A DNA stretch of 64,000 bases from Nocardioides daeguensis (GCF_019192965.1 NZ_JAHTKU010000011.1:248001-312000); one strand, 5' to 3'. Shown: positions 1 through 10,011, counted from the stretch's first letter. A program made the numbers and translations. Notes: generated by a model from the letters alone, not told the origin.

Positions 1-128
1 GGCAGGACCGGGCGGGAAGGACCACTCGGCGACACGACGCCTCCTCGGGTGCGGACGTTGGGTGCTCCTGAGCCTACGTTCCGCGGCACAGGGCGCCGAG
101 GGGGTGCCGCGCGGCCCCTTCCTTCTCC
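1..128. other. Leading stretch without a recognised gene
   Basis: These first bases hold no open frame that resembles a known protein on either strand. The end of the stretch is the upstream region of the ACT-domain gene, whose -10-like box starts at 129. Any neighbouring gene must lie outside the window. Confidence 0.5.
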
Positions 129-134
129 TAGCCT
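129..134 (+). promoter_or_regulatory. -10 box of a leaderless-type promoter (ACT gene)
   Basis: TAGCCT lies six bases upstream of the ATG at 141. This spacing places transcription start at or next to the start codon, the pattern of leaderless mRNA in actinobacteria. No clear -35 was identified. Confidence 0.4.
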
Positions 135-140
135 CGGTCC

Positions 141-689
141 ATGGCCACCTTCACGCTCACCTGCATCGGCGACGACCGGCCCGGTCTCGTCTCCGACCTC
201 TCGGCCCGCCTCCACGCGCACGGCGCGAGCTGGAACCGCAGCCAGATGGCGCGGCTGGCCGGGAAGTTCGCCGGGATCCTGCTGCTGGAGGTCCCGGACG
301 CGCGCGCCGACGAGCTGGTCGCCGAGCTGGCGGACCTGGAGGGCGTCGGCCTGCAGGTGACCCTCGCCCGGACCGACGCCCCGGCCGACGGGCCCGGGCT
401 CCGGTTCAGCCTGGACCTGCTCGGCGCCGACCGCCCCGGCATCGTCGCCGAGATCTCCGCCGTGCTCGCCCGCGAGCAGGTGAGCATCCGGGACCTGGTC
501 ACCGACGTCCGGGACGCGCCGATGGCCGGGGGGCACCTGTTCGAGGCGCAGGCGCTGCTCGAGGCACCACTGGGGAGCCGGATCGAGGACCTGCGCGCCA
601 CCCTCGAGGCGATCGCGGACGAGCTGATGGTCGAGGTGACCCTCTCGGAGTCCGACAGCCCGGACCGGGGCTCGGCTGAGGCGCACTGA
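141..689 (+). CDS. Double ACT-domain protein, GcvR-like
   Basis: A 182-residue protein built of two ACT modules, about residues 3-80 and 90-165. Each opens with the same pattern, an aspartate followed by RPG (DDRPGLVSDLS and ADRPGIVAEIS), which in ACT domains forms the ligand-binding turn. Tandem ACT proteins of this size are annotated as glycine-cleavage repressor-like (GcvR) or amino-acid sensing proteins. There is no DNA-binding or catalytic domain, so it probably acts by protein contact or as a small-molecule sensor; the ligand cannot be read from the sequence. The ATG at 141 was chosen because it precedes the first ACT strand directly and has a -10-like box six bases upstream. The next gene starts four bases after its stop. 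Confidence 0.75.
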   Translation: MATFTLTCIGDDRPGLVSDLSARLHAHGASWNRSQMARLAGKFAGILLLEVPDARADELVAELADLEGVGLQVTLARTDAPADGPGLRFSLDLLGADRPGIVAEISAVLAREQVSIRDLVTDVRDAPMAGGHLFEAQALLEAPLGSRIEDLRATLEAIADELMVEVTLSESDSPDRGSAEAH

Positions 690-693
690 TCGC

Positions 694-963
694 ATGCCCT
701 TCTGGTCGCTCCGTCCCGACACCACGCTCGACTGGGCGCTGTGGACGCTCGGGGCCGCGTTCGTGGTGCTGACCGTCATGGTCATCGCGCGTGACACCCG
801 CGGGCGGAAGGTCACCGGGTGGGACGGCCTGGCCGTGGCGTTCGTCGTGCTCGGCGGACCGGGAGCGGCCTTCCTGTTCCTGTCGGTCTACTGGGTGCTC
901 GCCGGTCGAGCGGACCGGCGAGCCCGGCGGGCCCGACTCAGCCCGCGAGACGGGGGCGCCTGA
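694..963 (+). CDS. Small two-helix membrane protein
   Basis: An 89-residue protein with two hydrophobic stretches, about residues 14-33 and 46-68, and a strongly basic tail rich in Arg. The charge pattern suggests two membrane helices with the Arg-rich C-terminus in the cytoplasm. I do not recognise a family. It begins four bases after the ACT-domain gene and is probably co-transcribed with it. The frame is open and its amino-acid pattern is that of a real membrane protein, but no function can be stated. Confidence 0.55.
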   Translation: MPFWSLRPDTTLDWALWTLGAAFVVLTVMVIARDTRGRKVTGWDGLAVAFVVLGGPGAAFLFLSVYWVLAGRADRRARRARLSPRDGGA

Positions 964-1019
964 TCTGGGGGCGAGCCCGAGCAACGCTCCCCGCGAGGCC
1001 GATGGCTCCGGCCCGGCTC

Positions 1020-1035
1020 GTCGCCTCGTGGCGAC
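1020..1035. terminator. Weak hairpin at the 3' end of the ABC-F gene
   Basis: GTCGCC-TCGT-GGCGAC forms a perfect six-pair stem with a four-base loop between two convergent genes. There is no T-run on either side, so it is only a weak terminator candidate. Confidence 0.25.
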
Positions 1036-1039
1036 CGGG

Positions 1040-2692
1040 TCAGGCGAACTGGGTGGCGGTGACGCGCCCGTCCTGGACCTGCCAGCGCTGGTCGAGTCGG
1101 ACGTTGTCGAGCAGCCGACGGTCGTGGGTGACGAGCAGCAGCGCGCCGTCGTACGACTCGAGGGCCTGCTCGAGCTGTTCGATCGCCGGCAGGTCGAGGT
1201 GGTTGGTGGGCTCGTCGAGGACGAGCAGGTTGACCCCGCGGGCCTGCAGGAGCGCCATCGCGGCGCGGGTGCGCTCGCCGGGGGACAGGCGCCCGACGAG
1301 GCTGGTGACCTGGTCGGCCTTGAGGCCGAACTTCGCCAGCAGGGTGCGGACGTCGGCCGGCGCCAGGTCAGGCATGGCGGCCTCGAACGCGGCTCCGAGC
1401 GGCAGGTCGTCGTCCAGGCCGGTGCGGGTCTGGTCGATCTCGCCGATCGCGACCGAGGCGCCGAGGCCCGACCTGCCGGTGGCCGGGGCGAGACGACCGA
1501 GGAGGAGCCGTAGCAGCGTCGTCTTGCCTGCCCCGTTGGGGCCGACGATGCCGATGCGGTCGCCGGCGCTGACCTGGAGCGAGGCCGGTCCGAACGTGAA
1601 GTCGCCGAGTCGGGCGGTGGCCTCGTCGAGCGTGGCGACGACCGAGCTGGACCGCGGCGCCGCGGCGATCGAGAACCGCAGCTCCCACTCCTTGCGCGGC
1701 TCCTCGACCTCCTCCAGGCGCGCGATCCGCGACTCCATCTGCCGAACCTTCTGGGCCTGCTTCTCCGAGGACTCCGACTGCGCCCGCCGTCGGATCTTGT
1801 CGTTGTCGGGGGACTTCCGCATCGCGTTCCGCACGCCCTGCGAGCTCCACTCCCGCTGCACCCGCGCGCGGCTGACCAGGTCGGCCTTCTTGTCGGCGAA
1901 CTCCTCGTAGGCCTCCCGCGCGTGCCGCCGCGCGATGGCCCGCTCCTCCAGGAAGGCGTCGTAGCCGCCGTCGTACACGGCCACCTGGTGCTGGGCGAGG
2001 TCGAGCTCGACCACGCGGGTCACCACGCGGGACAGGAACTCGCGGTCGTGCGAGACCAGCACGACACCAGCCCGGAGCCCCCGCACGAACGTCTCCAGGC
2101 GCTCCAGTCCGGCGAGGTCGAGGTCGTTGGTCGGCTCGTCGAGGAGCACCAGGTCGAAGCGGCTGAGCATCAGCACCGCCAGCGCCGCGCGCGCCGCCTG
2201 GCCTCCCGACAGGGAGGTCATCAGGGCGTCGGGACCGACCTCGAGGCCGAGGTCGGCCAGCATCGGTGCCAGCCGTTCGTCGAGGTCCGGGGCGCCACTG
2301 GCCAGCCAGTGGTCGAGGCTGTGGGCGTAGGCATCCGCCGTGGCCGGCGAGTCGTCGCCGCTCCCCAGCGCCGCCGCGGCCTCCTCCATCGCCACCGTCG
2401 CGGCGGCGGCCCCGGTACGGCGCGCGACGTACTCGCCGACCGTCTCGCCCTCGATCCGTTCGTGCTCCTGGGGGAGCCATCCGACGAACGCGTCCGAAGG
2501 AGCGGTCGACACGACGCCGTCGAGCGGAGCCAGGTCGCCCGCCAGGATCCGCAGCAGGGTGGACTTGCCCGCGCCGTTGGCGCCGACCACCCCGACCACG
2601 TCGCCCGGCGCGACCGTCAGGTCGAGGGACTCGAACAGGGTGCGGTGAGCGTGGCCCCCGGCAAGGTCCTTGGCAACGAGGGTGGCGCTCAT
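1040..2692 (-). CDS. ABC-F family ATPase
   Basis: A 550-residue soluble protein with two ABC ATPase domains and no membrane segments, the layout of ABC-F proteins that act at the ribosome in translation or antibiotic protection. Domain 1 has Walker A GANGAGKST at residues 37-45, signature LSGGQ and Walker B followed by DEPTNDLDL. Domain 2 has GPNGAGKTT, signature LSPGE and DEPTNHLDL. The linker of about 80 residues between them is charged and helical (RAQSESSEKQAQKVRQMESR), as in ABC-F proteins. Which member this is cannot be decided; resistance and housekeeping ABC-F proteins look alike here. A TACGAT box lies six bases from the ATG, suggesting a leaderless transcript separate from the importer operon 28 bases upstream. 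Confidence 0.88.
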   Translation of the reverse strand: MSATLVAKDLAGGHAHRTLFESLDLTVAPGDVVGVVGANGAGKSTLLRILAGDLAPLDGVVSTAPSDAFVGWLPQEHERIEGETVGEYVARRTGAAAATVAMEEAAAALGSGDDSPATADAYAHSLDHWLASGAPDLDERLAPMLADLGLEVGPDALMTSLSGGQAARAALAVLMLSRFDLVLLDEPTNDLDLAGLERLETFVRGLRAGVVLVSHDREFLSRVVTRVVELDLAQHQVAVYDGGYDAFLEERAIARRHAREAYEEFADKKADLVSRARVQREWSSQGVRNAMRKSPDNDKIRRRAQSESSEKQAQKVRQMESRIARLEEVEEPRKEWELRFSIAAAPRSSSVVATLDEATARLGDFTFGPASLQVSAGDRIGIVGPNGAGKTTLLRLLLGRLAPATGRSGLGASVAIGEIDQTRTGLDDDLPLGAAFEAAMPDLAPADVRTLLAKFGLKADQVTSLVGRLSPGERTRAAMALLQARGVNLLVLDEPTNHLDLPAIEQLEQALESYDGALLLVTHDRRLLDNVRLDQRWQVQDGRVTATQFA

Positions 2693-2698
2693 GGGGCG

Positions 2699-2704
2699 AT
2701 CGTA
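2699..2704 (-). promoter_or_regulatory. -10 box of a leaderless-type promoter (ABC-F gene)
   Basis: On the minus strand TACGAT ends six bases before the ATG at 2692. The position fits a transcript starting at the start codon. Confidence 0.4.
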
Positions 2705-2720
2705 GTGAGCGACCGGGCGT

Positions 2721-4514
2721 TCAGCTCAGCCAGTTCCGGTCCTCGCGGGGGACCGCGTCGAGCAGCTCCTGGGTGTAGGGGTGCGTGGGAGCGTCCAGCA
2801 CCTGCGAGGTGCTCCCGGCCTCGACGCACCGACCGCCGCGGAGCACGTAGACCCGCTGCGTCGCCTGCCGGACGACCGCGAGGTCGTGGGTGACGAAGAG
2901 CAGGGCCATGTCGAGCTCACGGACGAGCCGGGCGAGCAGGTCGAGGACCTGGGCCTGCACCGAGACGTCGAGCGCCGACACCGACTCGTCGCAGACGAGC
3001 AGCTCCGGCTCGGGGGCGAGCGCACGGGCGATCGCGACGCGTTGGCGCTCGCCGCCCGACAGGGCCGCGGGCCGCCGCCGGGCGTGAGCCGGTGTCAGGC
3101 CGACGAGCTCGAGCAGCGCGGCGACGTCGGACGCACCGTGCGGGCGCCCGAACGCCGCCAGCGAGTCCGCGAGCGTCGCGCCGACCGAGCGCACGGGATG
3201 CAGGCTGGAGTACGGGTCCTGGAAGACCATCTGGACGACGCCGCGCAACCGGCGCGCCTCACCCCCGTCCAGGTCGTCCCACGACGAGAACGTCCGGCCG
3301 GACAGCTCGATCGTGCCGGCGGTCGGCGTCTCGAGTCCCACGACGCAGCGGGCCAGCGTCGTCTTGCCGGAGCCGGACTCGCCGACCAGGCCGACGGTCT
3401 CGCCGCGGGCGACGAGGAGGTCGACGGCGTCGAGCGCCGGCGCGGCCGCCCCGTGGAAGGACTTGCCGAGACCGGTCACGCGCAGCAGCGCCCGGTCGCC
3501 GGCGGACACCGGCGCGGGCGGCGCAGCGGCCTCGCCGCGGTCGCGGCGAAGCGGCCCGAGCTCCCGGATGCGAGCACAGGCGCTCACGTGGCCGGCGCCG
3601 ACCTCGAGGAGCGGCGGCGGTCCGGCGGTGCAGACGGTGGTCACGTGGGCGCAGCGGTCGGCGAACGGGCAGCGGTCGGCCACCTCGTCGTGCGCCGGGA
3701 CCGACCCGGGCGGCGCCGGGAGCGACGCGAGCCGCTCGTCGACCGGCGGCTCCGCGTCGAGCAGCGCGGCCGTGTAGGGGTGGCGCGGCTCGGCCTGGAT
3801 CTGGGCCGTCGGTCCGACCTCCAGCATCCTGCCGGCGTACATCACCATCACGCGCTCGCACATCGAGAACGCGACGCGCAGGTCGTGGGTGATCATCACG
3901 AAGGACATGCCGCGGTCGTGCTGGATCCGGCGGACCAGGCGCAGGATCTCGCGCTGGGTGGTCACGTCGAGCGCGGTCGTCGGCTCGTCGGCCACGAGCA
4001 CCTCGGGGTCGCTGACCAGGGCGGCGGCGATGCCGACCCGCTGTCGCATGCCGCCCGAGAGCTGGATCGGGTAGCGGTCGGCGACCTCGGGGGAGAGGCC
4101 GACCTCCTCGAGGCGCCGGGCCACCTCCTCGCGGCGCCGACGTCGGTCGCGGCGTACGGCGCGCGGCATCCCGTCGGCGAGCTGGGCTCCGACCCGGCGC
4201 AACGGGTTGAGCATCGTGAAGGGGTCCTGCATCAGCAGCGCGATCCGGCGCCCGTGCAGCGGGCGCGCGAGCCGGGGGTCGCTGATGAGGGTGCCGGCGA
4301 CCTCGACGTGCCCCTCGGCGACCAGCCCGGCCGGCAGCAGGGCCAGCAGGGAACGGGCGGTGAGGCTCTTGCCGGACCCGGACTCGCCCACGATCGCGAG
4401 CGACTCACCGGGTGCCAGCGCGAGGTCGACGCCCGACACGAGGACCCGGTCGGCCCCGTCGGCGCCGGGCATGCGCACCCGGAGCCCGCGTACGTCGACG
4501 CAGAGTGCGCTCAT
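2721..4514 (-). CDS. Peptide ABC transporter, fused double ATP-binding protein (DppD-DppF type)
   Basis: A 597-residue energising subunit for a dipeptide/oligopeptide/nickel-family importer, with both ATPases in one chain. Domain 1 has Walker A GESGSGKS, signature LSGGMRQR and Walker B DEPTTALD. It is followed by the oligopeptide-type C-terminal segment with Cys residues (CPFADRCAHVTTVC), typical of DppD/OppD. Domain 2 has GESGSGKT, LSGGERQR and DESVSALD, and a tail ending in HPYTQELLDAVP. The ATG at 4514 overlaps the permease stop by four bases (ATGA), so translation is probably coupled. It is the last gene of the leftward operon. Substrate is unknown; the neighbouring peptidase suggests peptides. 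Confidence 0.9.
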   Translation of the reverse strand: MSALCVDVRGLRVRMPGADGADRVLVSGVDLALAPGESLAIVGESGSGKSLTARSLLALLPAGLVAEGHVEVAGTLISDPRLARPLHGRRIALLMQDPFTMLNPLRRVGAQLADGMPRAVRRDRRRRREEVARRLEEVGLSPEVADRYPIQLSGGMRQRVGIAAALVSDPEVLVADEPTTALDVTTQREILRLVRRIQHDRGMSFVMITHDLRVAFSMCERVMVMYAGRMLEVGPTAQIQAEPRHPYTAALLDAEPPVDERLASLPAPPGSVPAHDEVADRCPFADRCAHVTTVCTAGPPPLLEVGAGHVSACARIRELGPLRRDRGEAAAPPAPVSAGDRALLRVTGLGKSFHGAAAPALDAVDLLVARGETVGLVGESGSGKTTLARCVVGLETPTAGTIELSGRTFSSWDDLDGGEARRLRGVVQMVFQDPYSSLHPVRSVGATLADSLAAFGRPHGASDVAALLELVGLTPAHARRRPAALSGGERQRVAIARALAPEPELLVCDESVSALDVSVQAQVLDLLARLVRELDMALLFVTHDLAVVRQATQRVYVLRGGRCVEAGSTSQVLDAPTHPYTQELLDAVPREDRNWLS

Positions 4515-5392
4515 CGTCGGAGTCCTCTCTCGTCGAGGCGTCGGTGCAGCCAGTCGCCGACCACGTTGACGGCCGCGGCGGTGAGGATGATGGCCAGGCC
4601 GGGGGTGACGACGGCCCAGGTGTTGGAGAGCAGCAGGCTGCGGTTGTCGGCGAGCATGCGGCCCCAGTCGGCCGATCCGGGCGCGATGCCGAGACCGAGG
4701 AACGACAGTGACGACAGCGCGACGAGCGCGAAGCCGAAGTTGAGGAAGGCGTTGCCGGTCACGACCGGGGCGATGTTGGGCCAGACGTAGCGCAGTGCGA
4801 TGGTCCGGTCGCGCAGGTTGGAGAGCCGGGCCGCCTCGACGTAGGGCCGCTGCCGCTGCTCGAGCACGGCGGCGCGGACCACCCGCGTGTCGCCCGGTGA
4901 GAACAGCACGACCAGGGTGAGGACGGCGAGCAGGTAGCCGCCGCCGACCACGCCGGTGACGACGATGGCGACGAGCAGTGCCGGGAGGGAGAACATCAGG
5001 TCCGTCCAGCGCATCGCGACCTGGTCGACCCAGCCCCCGCGATAGCCGGCGGGCAGGCCGATCAGGTGGCCCAGGAGCAGCGAGCCCGCGGCGATCAGCA
5101 ACGCTCCGAGCACGGAGCTGCGCGCGCCGACGGCGACCATCTGCAGCACGTCGCGCCCGAGGTCGTCGGTGCCGAGCGGGTGGGCGGCGCTGGGCTGCGA
5201 GACGCCGAGCAGCACGTCCTGCTGGGTGGCGTCGGGAAGGAACAGCGGACCGACGAGCGCGGCGAGCAGAGCGAGGCCGGAGACGACCAGGCCCACGGCG
5301 ACGACGGTGCCCGGCCACCGGCGGGGGCGTGCGCGGCGACGGCGCCCGCCGGGAACGGCTGCGGACGGATCGGTGGGCAGCGGCGTGCTCAT
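4511..5392 (-). CDS. Peptide ABC transporter permease (DppC type)
   Basis: A 293-residue inner-membrane permease. The N-terminus has a basic cytoplasmic stretch, then a first helix around residues 27-50. The family-typical HPLGTDDLGRDVLQMVAVGARSS segment follows, with further helices and an EAA-type loop near VEAARLSNLRDRTIALRYVWPNI that contacts the ATPase. Length and order match DppC/OppC proteins, which form the translocation pore with a DppB partner. It overlaps the upstream permease and the downstream ATPase genes by four bases each, the sign of a tightly coupled operon. Confidence 0.9.
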   Translation of the reverse strand: MSTPLPTDPSAAVPGGRRRRARPRRWPGTVVAVGLVVSGLALLAALVGPLFLPDATQQDVLLGVSQPSAAHPLGTDDLGRDVLQMVAVGARSSVLGALLIAAGSLLLGHLIGLPAGYRGGWVDQVAMRWTDLMFSLPALLVAIVVTGVVGGGYLLAVLTLVVLFSPGDTRVVRAAVLEQRQRPYVEAARLSNLRDRTIALRYVWPNIAPVVTGNAFLNFGFALVALSSLSFLGLGIAPGSADWGRMLADNRSLLLSNTWAVVTPGLAIILTAAAVNVVGDWLHRRLDERGLRR

Positions 5393-6348
5393 CGCTTCCT
5401 CCTCACGAGCGAGACCCGCGGGTCCGCTGCGGCGTACGCCGCGTCGACGGCGAGGTTGACCAGCGCGATCAGGATCGTGAGCAGCAGCGCCACTCCCTGC
5501 ACGACGGGCACGTCCTTGAAGGTGACCGAGTCGACCAGCAGCGAGCCCAGACCCGGCAGGGCGAAGACCACCTCGACGAGCACCGATCCGACCAGGATGG
5601 AGGTGAGCACCAGGCCGGTCGCCGTCAGGATCGGCACGGCGCAGTTGCGCAGCGCGTAGCGCAGCACCCGTACGCCGCCGAGGCCGCGGGCCCGGGCGAA
5701 GACGACGTAGTCCTGGTCGAGCTCACGCACGAGTGAGGTCCGGGTGAAGCGGACCAGCAGGCCGGCGCCGCCGATCGCCAGGGCGGTCGCGGGGAGCACC
5801 AGGTGCCACCACCGGTCGAGCCCACCGTCCCCGGCGCCGTACACGGGGAACCAGCCGAGCTTCACCGCGAGCAGGCCGAGCAGGAGCAGGCCGACGGCGA
5901 ACGGCGGCGCGCTCAGACCGGCGACGCTCAGCACGACGATGCCCTGGTCGGCGGCGCGGCCCCGGCGCAGGGCGGCGGCGATGCCGGCGGGGATCCCGAG
6001 CAGGAGCGCGAAGAGCGTGCCGAGCGTCGAGAGCTGCAGCGTCAGCGTGGCCCGCGACGAGATCGCCACGTCGACCGGCTCGCCCGAGCGGATGGAGGTG
6101 CCGAGGTCGCCGTGCAGGGCGCCGGCGAGCCAGTTCCAGTACTGCACGAGCAGGGGGTCGTCGAGGTGGTACTGCGCGCGGATCGCGGCGCGGGTCTCCT
6201 CCGTGGCCGGGCGGTTGCCGAGCAGGGTGTGCTCGACCGAGCCCGGGGCCAGGTAGACGAGGCAGTAGATGCCGAAGGAGAGGACCAGCAGCACGACCGC
6301 CGTGCCGGCCAGCCGGCCGAGCAGGAACCGGAGCCACGCGGTGGCCAT
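5389..6348 (-). CDS. Peptide ABC transporter permease (DppB type)
   Basis: A 319-residue inner-membrane permease of the DppB/OppB family. The first helix begins a few residues after the start (FLLGRLAGTAVVLLVLSFGIYCLVYL) and leads into PGSVEHTLLG, the usual DppB periplasmic entry. The central permease domain has about five more helices and an EAA loop near VVFARARGLGGVRVLRYALRN. The start at 6348 is one base after the stop of the peptidase gene. It works with the DppC-type permease encoded next. Confidence 0.9.
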   Translation of the reverse strand: MATAWLRFLLGRLAGTAVVLLVLSFGIYCLVYLAPGSVEHTLLGNRPATEETRAAIRAQYHLDDPLLVQYWNWLAGALHGDLGTSIRSGEPVDVAISSRATLTLQLSTLGTLFALLLGIPAGIAAALRRGRAADQGIVVLSVAGLSAPPFAVGLLLLGLLAVKLGWFPVYGAGDGGLDRWWHLVLPATALAIGGAGLLVRFTRTSLVRELDQDYVVFARARGLGGVRVLRYALRNCAVPILTATGLVLTSILVGSVLVEVVFALPGLGSLLVDSVTFKDVPVVQGVALLLTILIALVNLAVDAAYAAADPRVSLVRRKR

Positions 6349-6349
6349 G

Positions 6350-8290
6350 TCAGTCCTCCGTGCCGTCGAGCACGCCGTGGTCGCGCAACCAGCTCGCCAC
6401 CCGGGCCGCGGCGTCGCGACGGTGCTCGGGCTCGATCAGCTCGTGTCCCTCGCGGGGATAGACGACCAGCTCGCTCGGTACGCCGAGCCGAGCCAGCTCG
6501 CCGAAGAGCTGCTCGGCCTGGGCCAGCGGTGTGATCCGGTCGAGGGCGCCGTGCAGGAACAGGGTGGGCACGGCGCTGGAGGTGACCCGGTAGAGCGGGG
6601 AGGGCCCGACGAGGGCGTCTCGGCCGGCAGCCGAGCCGAGGTCGCCGGCCGGGTGGTAGACGGCGTCGTAGCCGCCCCCGATCGCGCTCGTCGTGACGAA
6701 GCCGAGCCAGTCGCTGACGCCCGACATCACCACCGCCGCCCGGAAGCGGGGCTGGGTCACGGCGGCCTGGGCGGACAGGTAGCCGCCGTAGCTCAGGCCC
6801 ATGACCGCCGTCCGGTCGGGGTCGGCGAGACCTCGCTCCACCAGGTGGTCGGCTCCGGCGAGCACGTCGGCAAGGTCGGCGCCGCCCGTGTCGCCGCGGA
6901 CCTGGGTGGCATACGCCTGGCCGCGACCGCTGCTGCCGCGGGGGTTGGGCAGCAGGACCACGGCCCCGGCGGCAGCCAGGGGGAGGGCGAGCTGGTTGGA
7001 CTCGGCCGGGGCGAAGGACGCCGACCACAGCCAGGTCGGGCCGCCGTGCAGGAGCAGCACGAGCGGCAGCGGGCCGCTGGCCGCGGCGGGCCGCAGCACC
7101 AGACCGTGCACCTCGGTCCCGTCGGGCGAGGTCCAGGTGGCTCGCTCGGTGAGGACCTCCGGCGCCTCCTTGCGCAGGGTCGCGTTGTGGTCGGTGAGCC
7201 GCGTGGTGCCCGGCTCGTCCAGGCACAGGGAGACGACCTCCGGCGGCTGTCCGGGCTCCTCCCAGACGGTGTACGCCGTGGCGCCGTCGGGGGCGACCGC
7301 GAGCGCGGGCTGGCCGGCGTCGCCGTGCATGCTGGCCAGGTGCGTCCAGCGGCCGGTCACGGTGGCCGCTTCTCCCGGACCAGGGACGGCGATCCGACCG
7401 ACCTGCACCCCGAGATCCTCCCAGCCGGCGAACCACAGCCGGTCCTCGTCCAGCCAGCCGACGTCGGTGGCGTCGTCGAGGTCGGCGACGGTCCGCCAGG
7501 CGCCGGTGGGCAGGTCGTGGACGTGCACCACGCCCGAGACGATCGACTGACCCTCGATGACGGCGACGCGGTCGCCGGTCGGTGCGAGTCGGGGGCGGGC
7601 CAGCTGGCCGTCGGTGCGGTAGAGCTCGCGCACCGTCGCGCGCTCGGAGGTGAGGCCGTCGACGAGGAGGAGGGTGGGCCGGTAGTACCCGGCCGGGGCC
7701 GGGTCCTGGGAGGCGACGACGACGGCGCGCTCGCCGACCGCGTGGACATCCCACGCCGACCAGCGACCCAGGTCGATGGCCGCGTGGTGCACCGCGCCGT
7801 CGGCGACGGCGACGTGCACCAGGCGGCGGAGCGGGAGCGCGTCGCCGCGCCGTACCTCGGGGTCGTCGGGGTCGGTGCCGCGCACGCGCAGTCCGAGGTG
7901 CATGCCGTCGCGCTCGGATCCGACGTCGGCGACCCGCAGCAGCGCGCTGCCCGGGCCGAGCGGGACGAGGTCCTCGATCGCGCCGGCGAGCTGCGTGGTG
8001 GCGATCGTCGAGCCGTCCGGGGCGAGCAGCGAGAGCCGGGTCGGCTCGCCGTGCTCACCCAGGGTGACCACCCACAGCTCGGCGCTCCCGACCGACCAGC
8101 GCACGAGCGTCGGCTCGGCCGACAGCGGCCAGGTGGTCGCTGCGCCGCCCGGCAGCGTCGGGTCCAGGAGGTGCACCTCGGGGTCGGCGCCCACGCCGAT
8201 GAGGGCCAGGCGGCGACCGTCCTGGTCGAGGGTGAGGGAGGCGGGATAGGCGAGCTCGACGAGCGCGTCGTGCAGCGGGAGCGGGGTCAT
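6350..8290 (-). CDS. S9-family prolyl-oligopeptidase-like serine peptidase
   Basis: A 646-residue protein with an N-terminal beta-propeller-like region of about 390 residues and a C-terminal alpha/beta-hydrolase domain. The catalytic triad can be placed: Ser500 in GLSYGG, Asp584 in GALDRITP and His616 in EGHEL, with the oxyanion HGGPTW motif upstream. S9C-type enzymes of this layout are acylaminoacyl peptidases or dipeptidyl peptidases that cleave short peptides. No signal peptide is seen, so it is probably cytoplasmic. The start at 8290 overlaps the stop of the binding-protein gene by four bases. Lying inside the importer operon, it is a good candidate to hydrolyse the imported peptides; this is inference. 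Confidence 0.88.
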   Translation of the reverse strand: MTPLPLHDALVELAYPASLTLDQDGRRLALIGVGADPEVHLLDPTLPGGAATTWPLSAEPTLVRWSVGSAELWVVTLGEHGEPTRLSLLAPDGSTIATTQLAGAIEDLVPLGPGSALLRVADVGSERDGMHLGLRVRGTDPDDPEVRRGDALPLRRLVHVAVADGAVHHAAIDLGRWSAWDVHAVGERAVVVASQDPAPAGYYRPTLLLVDGLTSERATVRELYRTDGQLARPRLAPTGDRVAVIEGQSIVSGVVHVHDLPTGAWRTVADLDDATDVGWLDEDRLWFAGWEDLGVQVGRIAVPGPGEAATVTGRWTHLASMHGDAGQPALAVAPDGATAYTVWEEPGQPPEVVSLCLDEPGTTRLTDHNATLRKEAPEVLTERATWTSPDGTEVHGLVLRPAAASGPLPLVLLLHGGPTWLWSASFAPAESNQLALPLAAAGAVVLLPNPRGSSGRGQAYATQVRGDTGGADLADVLAGADHLVERGLADPDRTAVMGLSYGGYLSAQAAVTQPRFRAAVVMSGVSDWLGFVTTSAIGGGYDAVYHPAGDLGSAAGRDALVGPSPLYRVTSSAVPTLFLHGALDRITPLAQAEQLFGELARLGVPSELVVYPREGHELIEPEHRRDAAARVASWLRDHGVLDGTED

Positions 8291-9948
8291 GCGGTCGTGA
8301 CGTGCTGGACCCACGGGCCGAGGAAGAAGTAGGGCCCGAAGTCCTCGGCCTGCAGACCGGGTCCGAAGGCGGTCGCCGTCTTCGCCCACCACAGCGGCTG
8401 GTAGGCCACGTCGGCGGCCGCCTTGACCAGCGCCTGGCCGAGCAGGTCGCCGCGCTTGGCCGGGTCGGTCTGGGCGACCTCCTGGTCCAGCAGGGCGGTC
8501 ACCTCCGCGTTCCGGTACTCCGCGAGGTTGGTGCCGCCCGACTCGGCGTACGCGCCGTTGAGCAGGAGCTGGACGTACTCCGCGGGGTCGCCGGTGCCGG
8601 GGAAGTACCAACCCACAGCGATGCCGGCGTGCTTGCCGAGGTCCGCGATCCACTGCTCGAGCGTGATCTCCTGGACCTTCAAGTCGATCCCGAGCCCCTT
8701 GAGGTTCTCCGCGAGCGTGAGCAGCGCCCGGCCGATCAACGGCCCGCTGTTGGGGTAGGTGAGCGTCGCCGAGAAGCCGTCGGGCACGGAGGACTCCGCG
8801 AGCAGCGACGCGGCCGCGTCGAGGTCGAAGTCGACCTGGGGGATGCTCGCATAGAGGTCGTCGACCTGGCTCTTGGTGAGCAGGCCGCCCCATTGCTCGG
8901 TCGTCGGGATCGTCAGCGCCACCTCGGCGTTGCCGCGCAGCACGCTCTCGACGACGGCGGGGCGATCGATGCAGTGGGCGACCGCGGTGCGGACCTTGGG
9001 GTCGGACCACGGAGCGACCGAGGTGTTGAAGGCCAGCGTGACCAGGGAGTTGTCGGTGGCGGTCTCGATGCTGACACCGTCGATCGCCTGCCAGTCCTTG
9101 ACCTGGTTCGGCGGGACCGAGAGCGCGATGTCCACGGAGCCGTCGCGCATGGCCAGCAGCCGGGTGTTCTCGTCGGTGATGAAGTCGAGCCGGACCTTGG
9201 CGACCTCGACCCGGCCGCCCCACCACGCGTCGTTGCGCTCGAGCACGACGTGCGAGTCGGGCGCGAACTCGGTGACGACGTAGGGGCCGGTGCCGAGGAG
9301 CAGTGCCTGCGGGGTGCCGACCTTGTCGCCGTGCTCGTCGAGGAAGGCGCGGCTCGACACCTGCAGCGTGCTGGGGCTGGGCACCCAGCCGAAGCCCGAC
9401 GTCGGCGTCGAGAGGGTGAAGGTGATCTCGTCGTCGGCCGTCGCCTTCACCGACTTCATCGGCGCATACGCGTAGGCCAGCGCGGAGGTGGATCCCTTGC
9501 GGCTGTTGACCTCGATCGAGGCGATCACGTCGTCGGCGGTGAGCGGGTTGCCGTCGGAGAAGGTGACGTCCGGGCGCAGCTTGTAGACGTAGGTGAGCGG
9601 GTCGGGCTGGGTCCACGCGGTGGCGAGCGACGGCGCGAGCGCGCCGTCGGCGCCGATCGCCGTGAGACCCTCGAGGCACAGCAAGGCGATGACGTAGTTG
9701 ATGATCCCCGCCTCGCGGGTGACGTCGAGGGTGCTGATCGAGGAGGGGAGGGCGACGGTGAGGCTGTCCAGCCGCCTGCCCGCGCCGTCCGACTCGTCGT
9801 CAGGGGAGCAGGCGGCGAGCGCCGGACCGGCGACGGCGAGGCCGCCGGCCAGGCCGATCACCTGCAGGAGGCGGCGCCGGCTGAAGCCGGGACCGCCCGG
9901 CATCGTGGCGCCGGTGGCGGTGGAGGTGGCGCGAGCAAACGGGGTCAT
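8287..9948 (-). CDS. Peptide ABC transporter substrate-binding lipoprotein, Tat-type signal
   Basis: A 553-residue solute-binding protein of the SBP_bac_5 (DppA/OppA) family. The N-terminus carries a twin-arginine signal ([10 protein letters not shown]) and a hydrophobic stretch ending in a LAAC lipobox, so it should be folded before export and lipid-anchored outside the membrane. Family landmarks are [23 protein letters not shown] and [10 protein letters not shown]. The frame stays open upstream to 10020, but that extension would run across the divergent promoter and palindrome. I chose the ATG at 9948, which has a purine-rich AAGGCAGG upstream. It is the first gene of the leftward operon. 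Confidence 0.9.
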   Translation of the reverse strand: MTPFARATSTATGATMPGGPGFSRRRLLQVIGLAGGLAVAGPALAACSPDDESDGAGRRLDSLTVALPSSISTLDVTREAGIINYVIALLCLEGLTAIGADGALAPSLATAWTQPDPLTYVYKLRPDVTFSDGNPLTADDVIASIEVNSRKGSTSALAYAYAPMKSVKATADDEITFTLSTPTSGFGWVPSPSTLQVSSRAFLDEHGDKVGTPQALLLGTGPYVVTEFAPDSHVVLERNDAWWGGRVEVAKVRLDFITDENTRLLAMRDGSVDIALSVPPNQVKDWQAIDGVSIETATDNSLVTLAFNTSVAPWSDPKVRTAVAHCIDRPAVVESVLRGNAEVALTIPTTEQWGGLLTKSQVDDLYASIPQVDFDLDAAASLLAESSVPDGFSATLTYPNSGPLIGRALLTLAENLKGLGIDLKVQEITLEQWIADLGKHAGIAVGWYFPGTGDPAEYVQLLLNGAYAESGGTNLAEYRNAEVTALLDQEVAQTDPAKRGDLLGQALVKAAADVAYQPLWWAKTATAFGPGLQAEDFGPYFFLGPWVQHVTTA

Positions 9949-9981
9949 GGGGGCCTGCCTTGGAGGAGTCGCGTTTACCAG

Positions 9982-10011
9982 TTGTTCCCGATTGGGAACG
10001 TACGATATACA
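9982..10011 (+). promoter_or_regulatory. Promoter of the mycoredoxin-Cds1-XRE operon
   Basis: TTGTTC (9982-9987) and TATACA (10006-10011) are 18 bases apart. The downstream GTG start lies at 10049. The palindrome at 9984-9999 covers most of the -35 and the spacer. Confidence 0.5.
9984..9999. promoter_or_regulatory. Palindromic operator between divergent operons
   Basis: GTTCCC-GATT-GGGAAC is a perfect 6-4-6 inverted repeat. It overlaps the rightward -35/spacer and the start point of the leftward promoter, so a dimeric protein bound here could block both operons. The XRE-cupin regulator at 11430 is the obvious candidate; the assignment is inference. Confidence 0.6.
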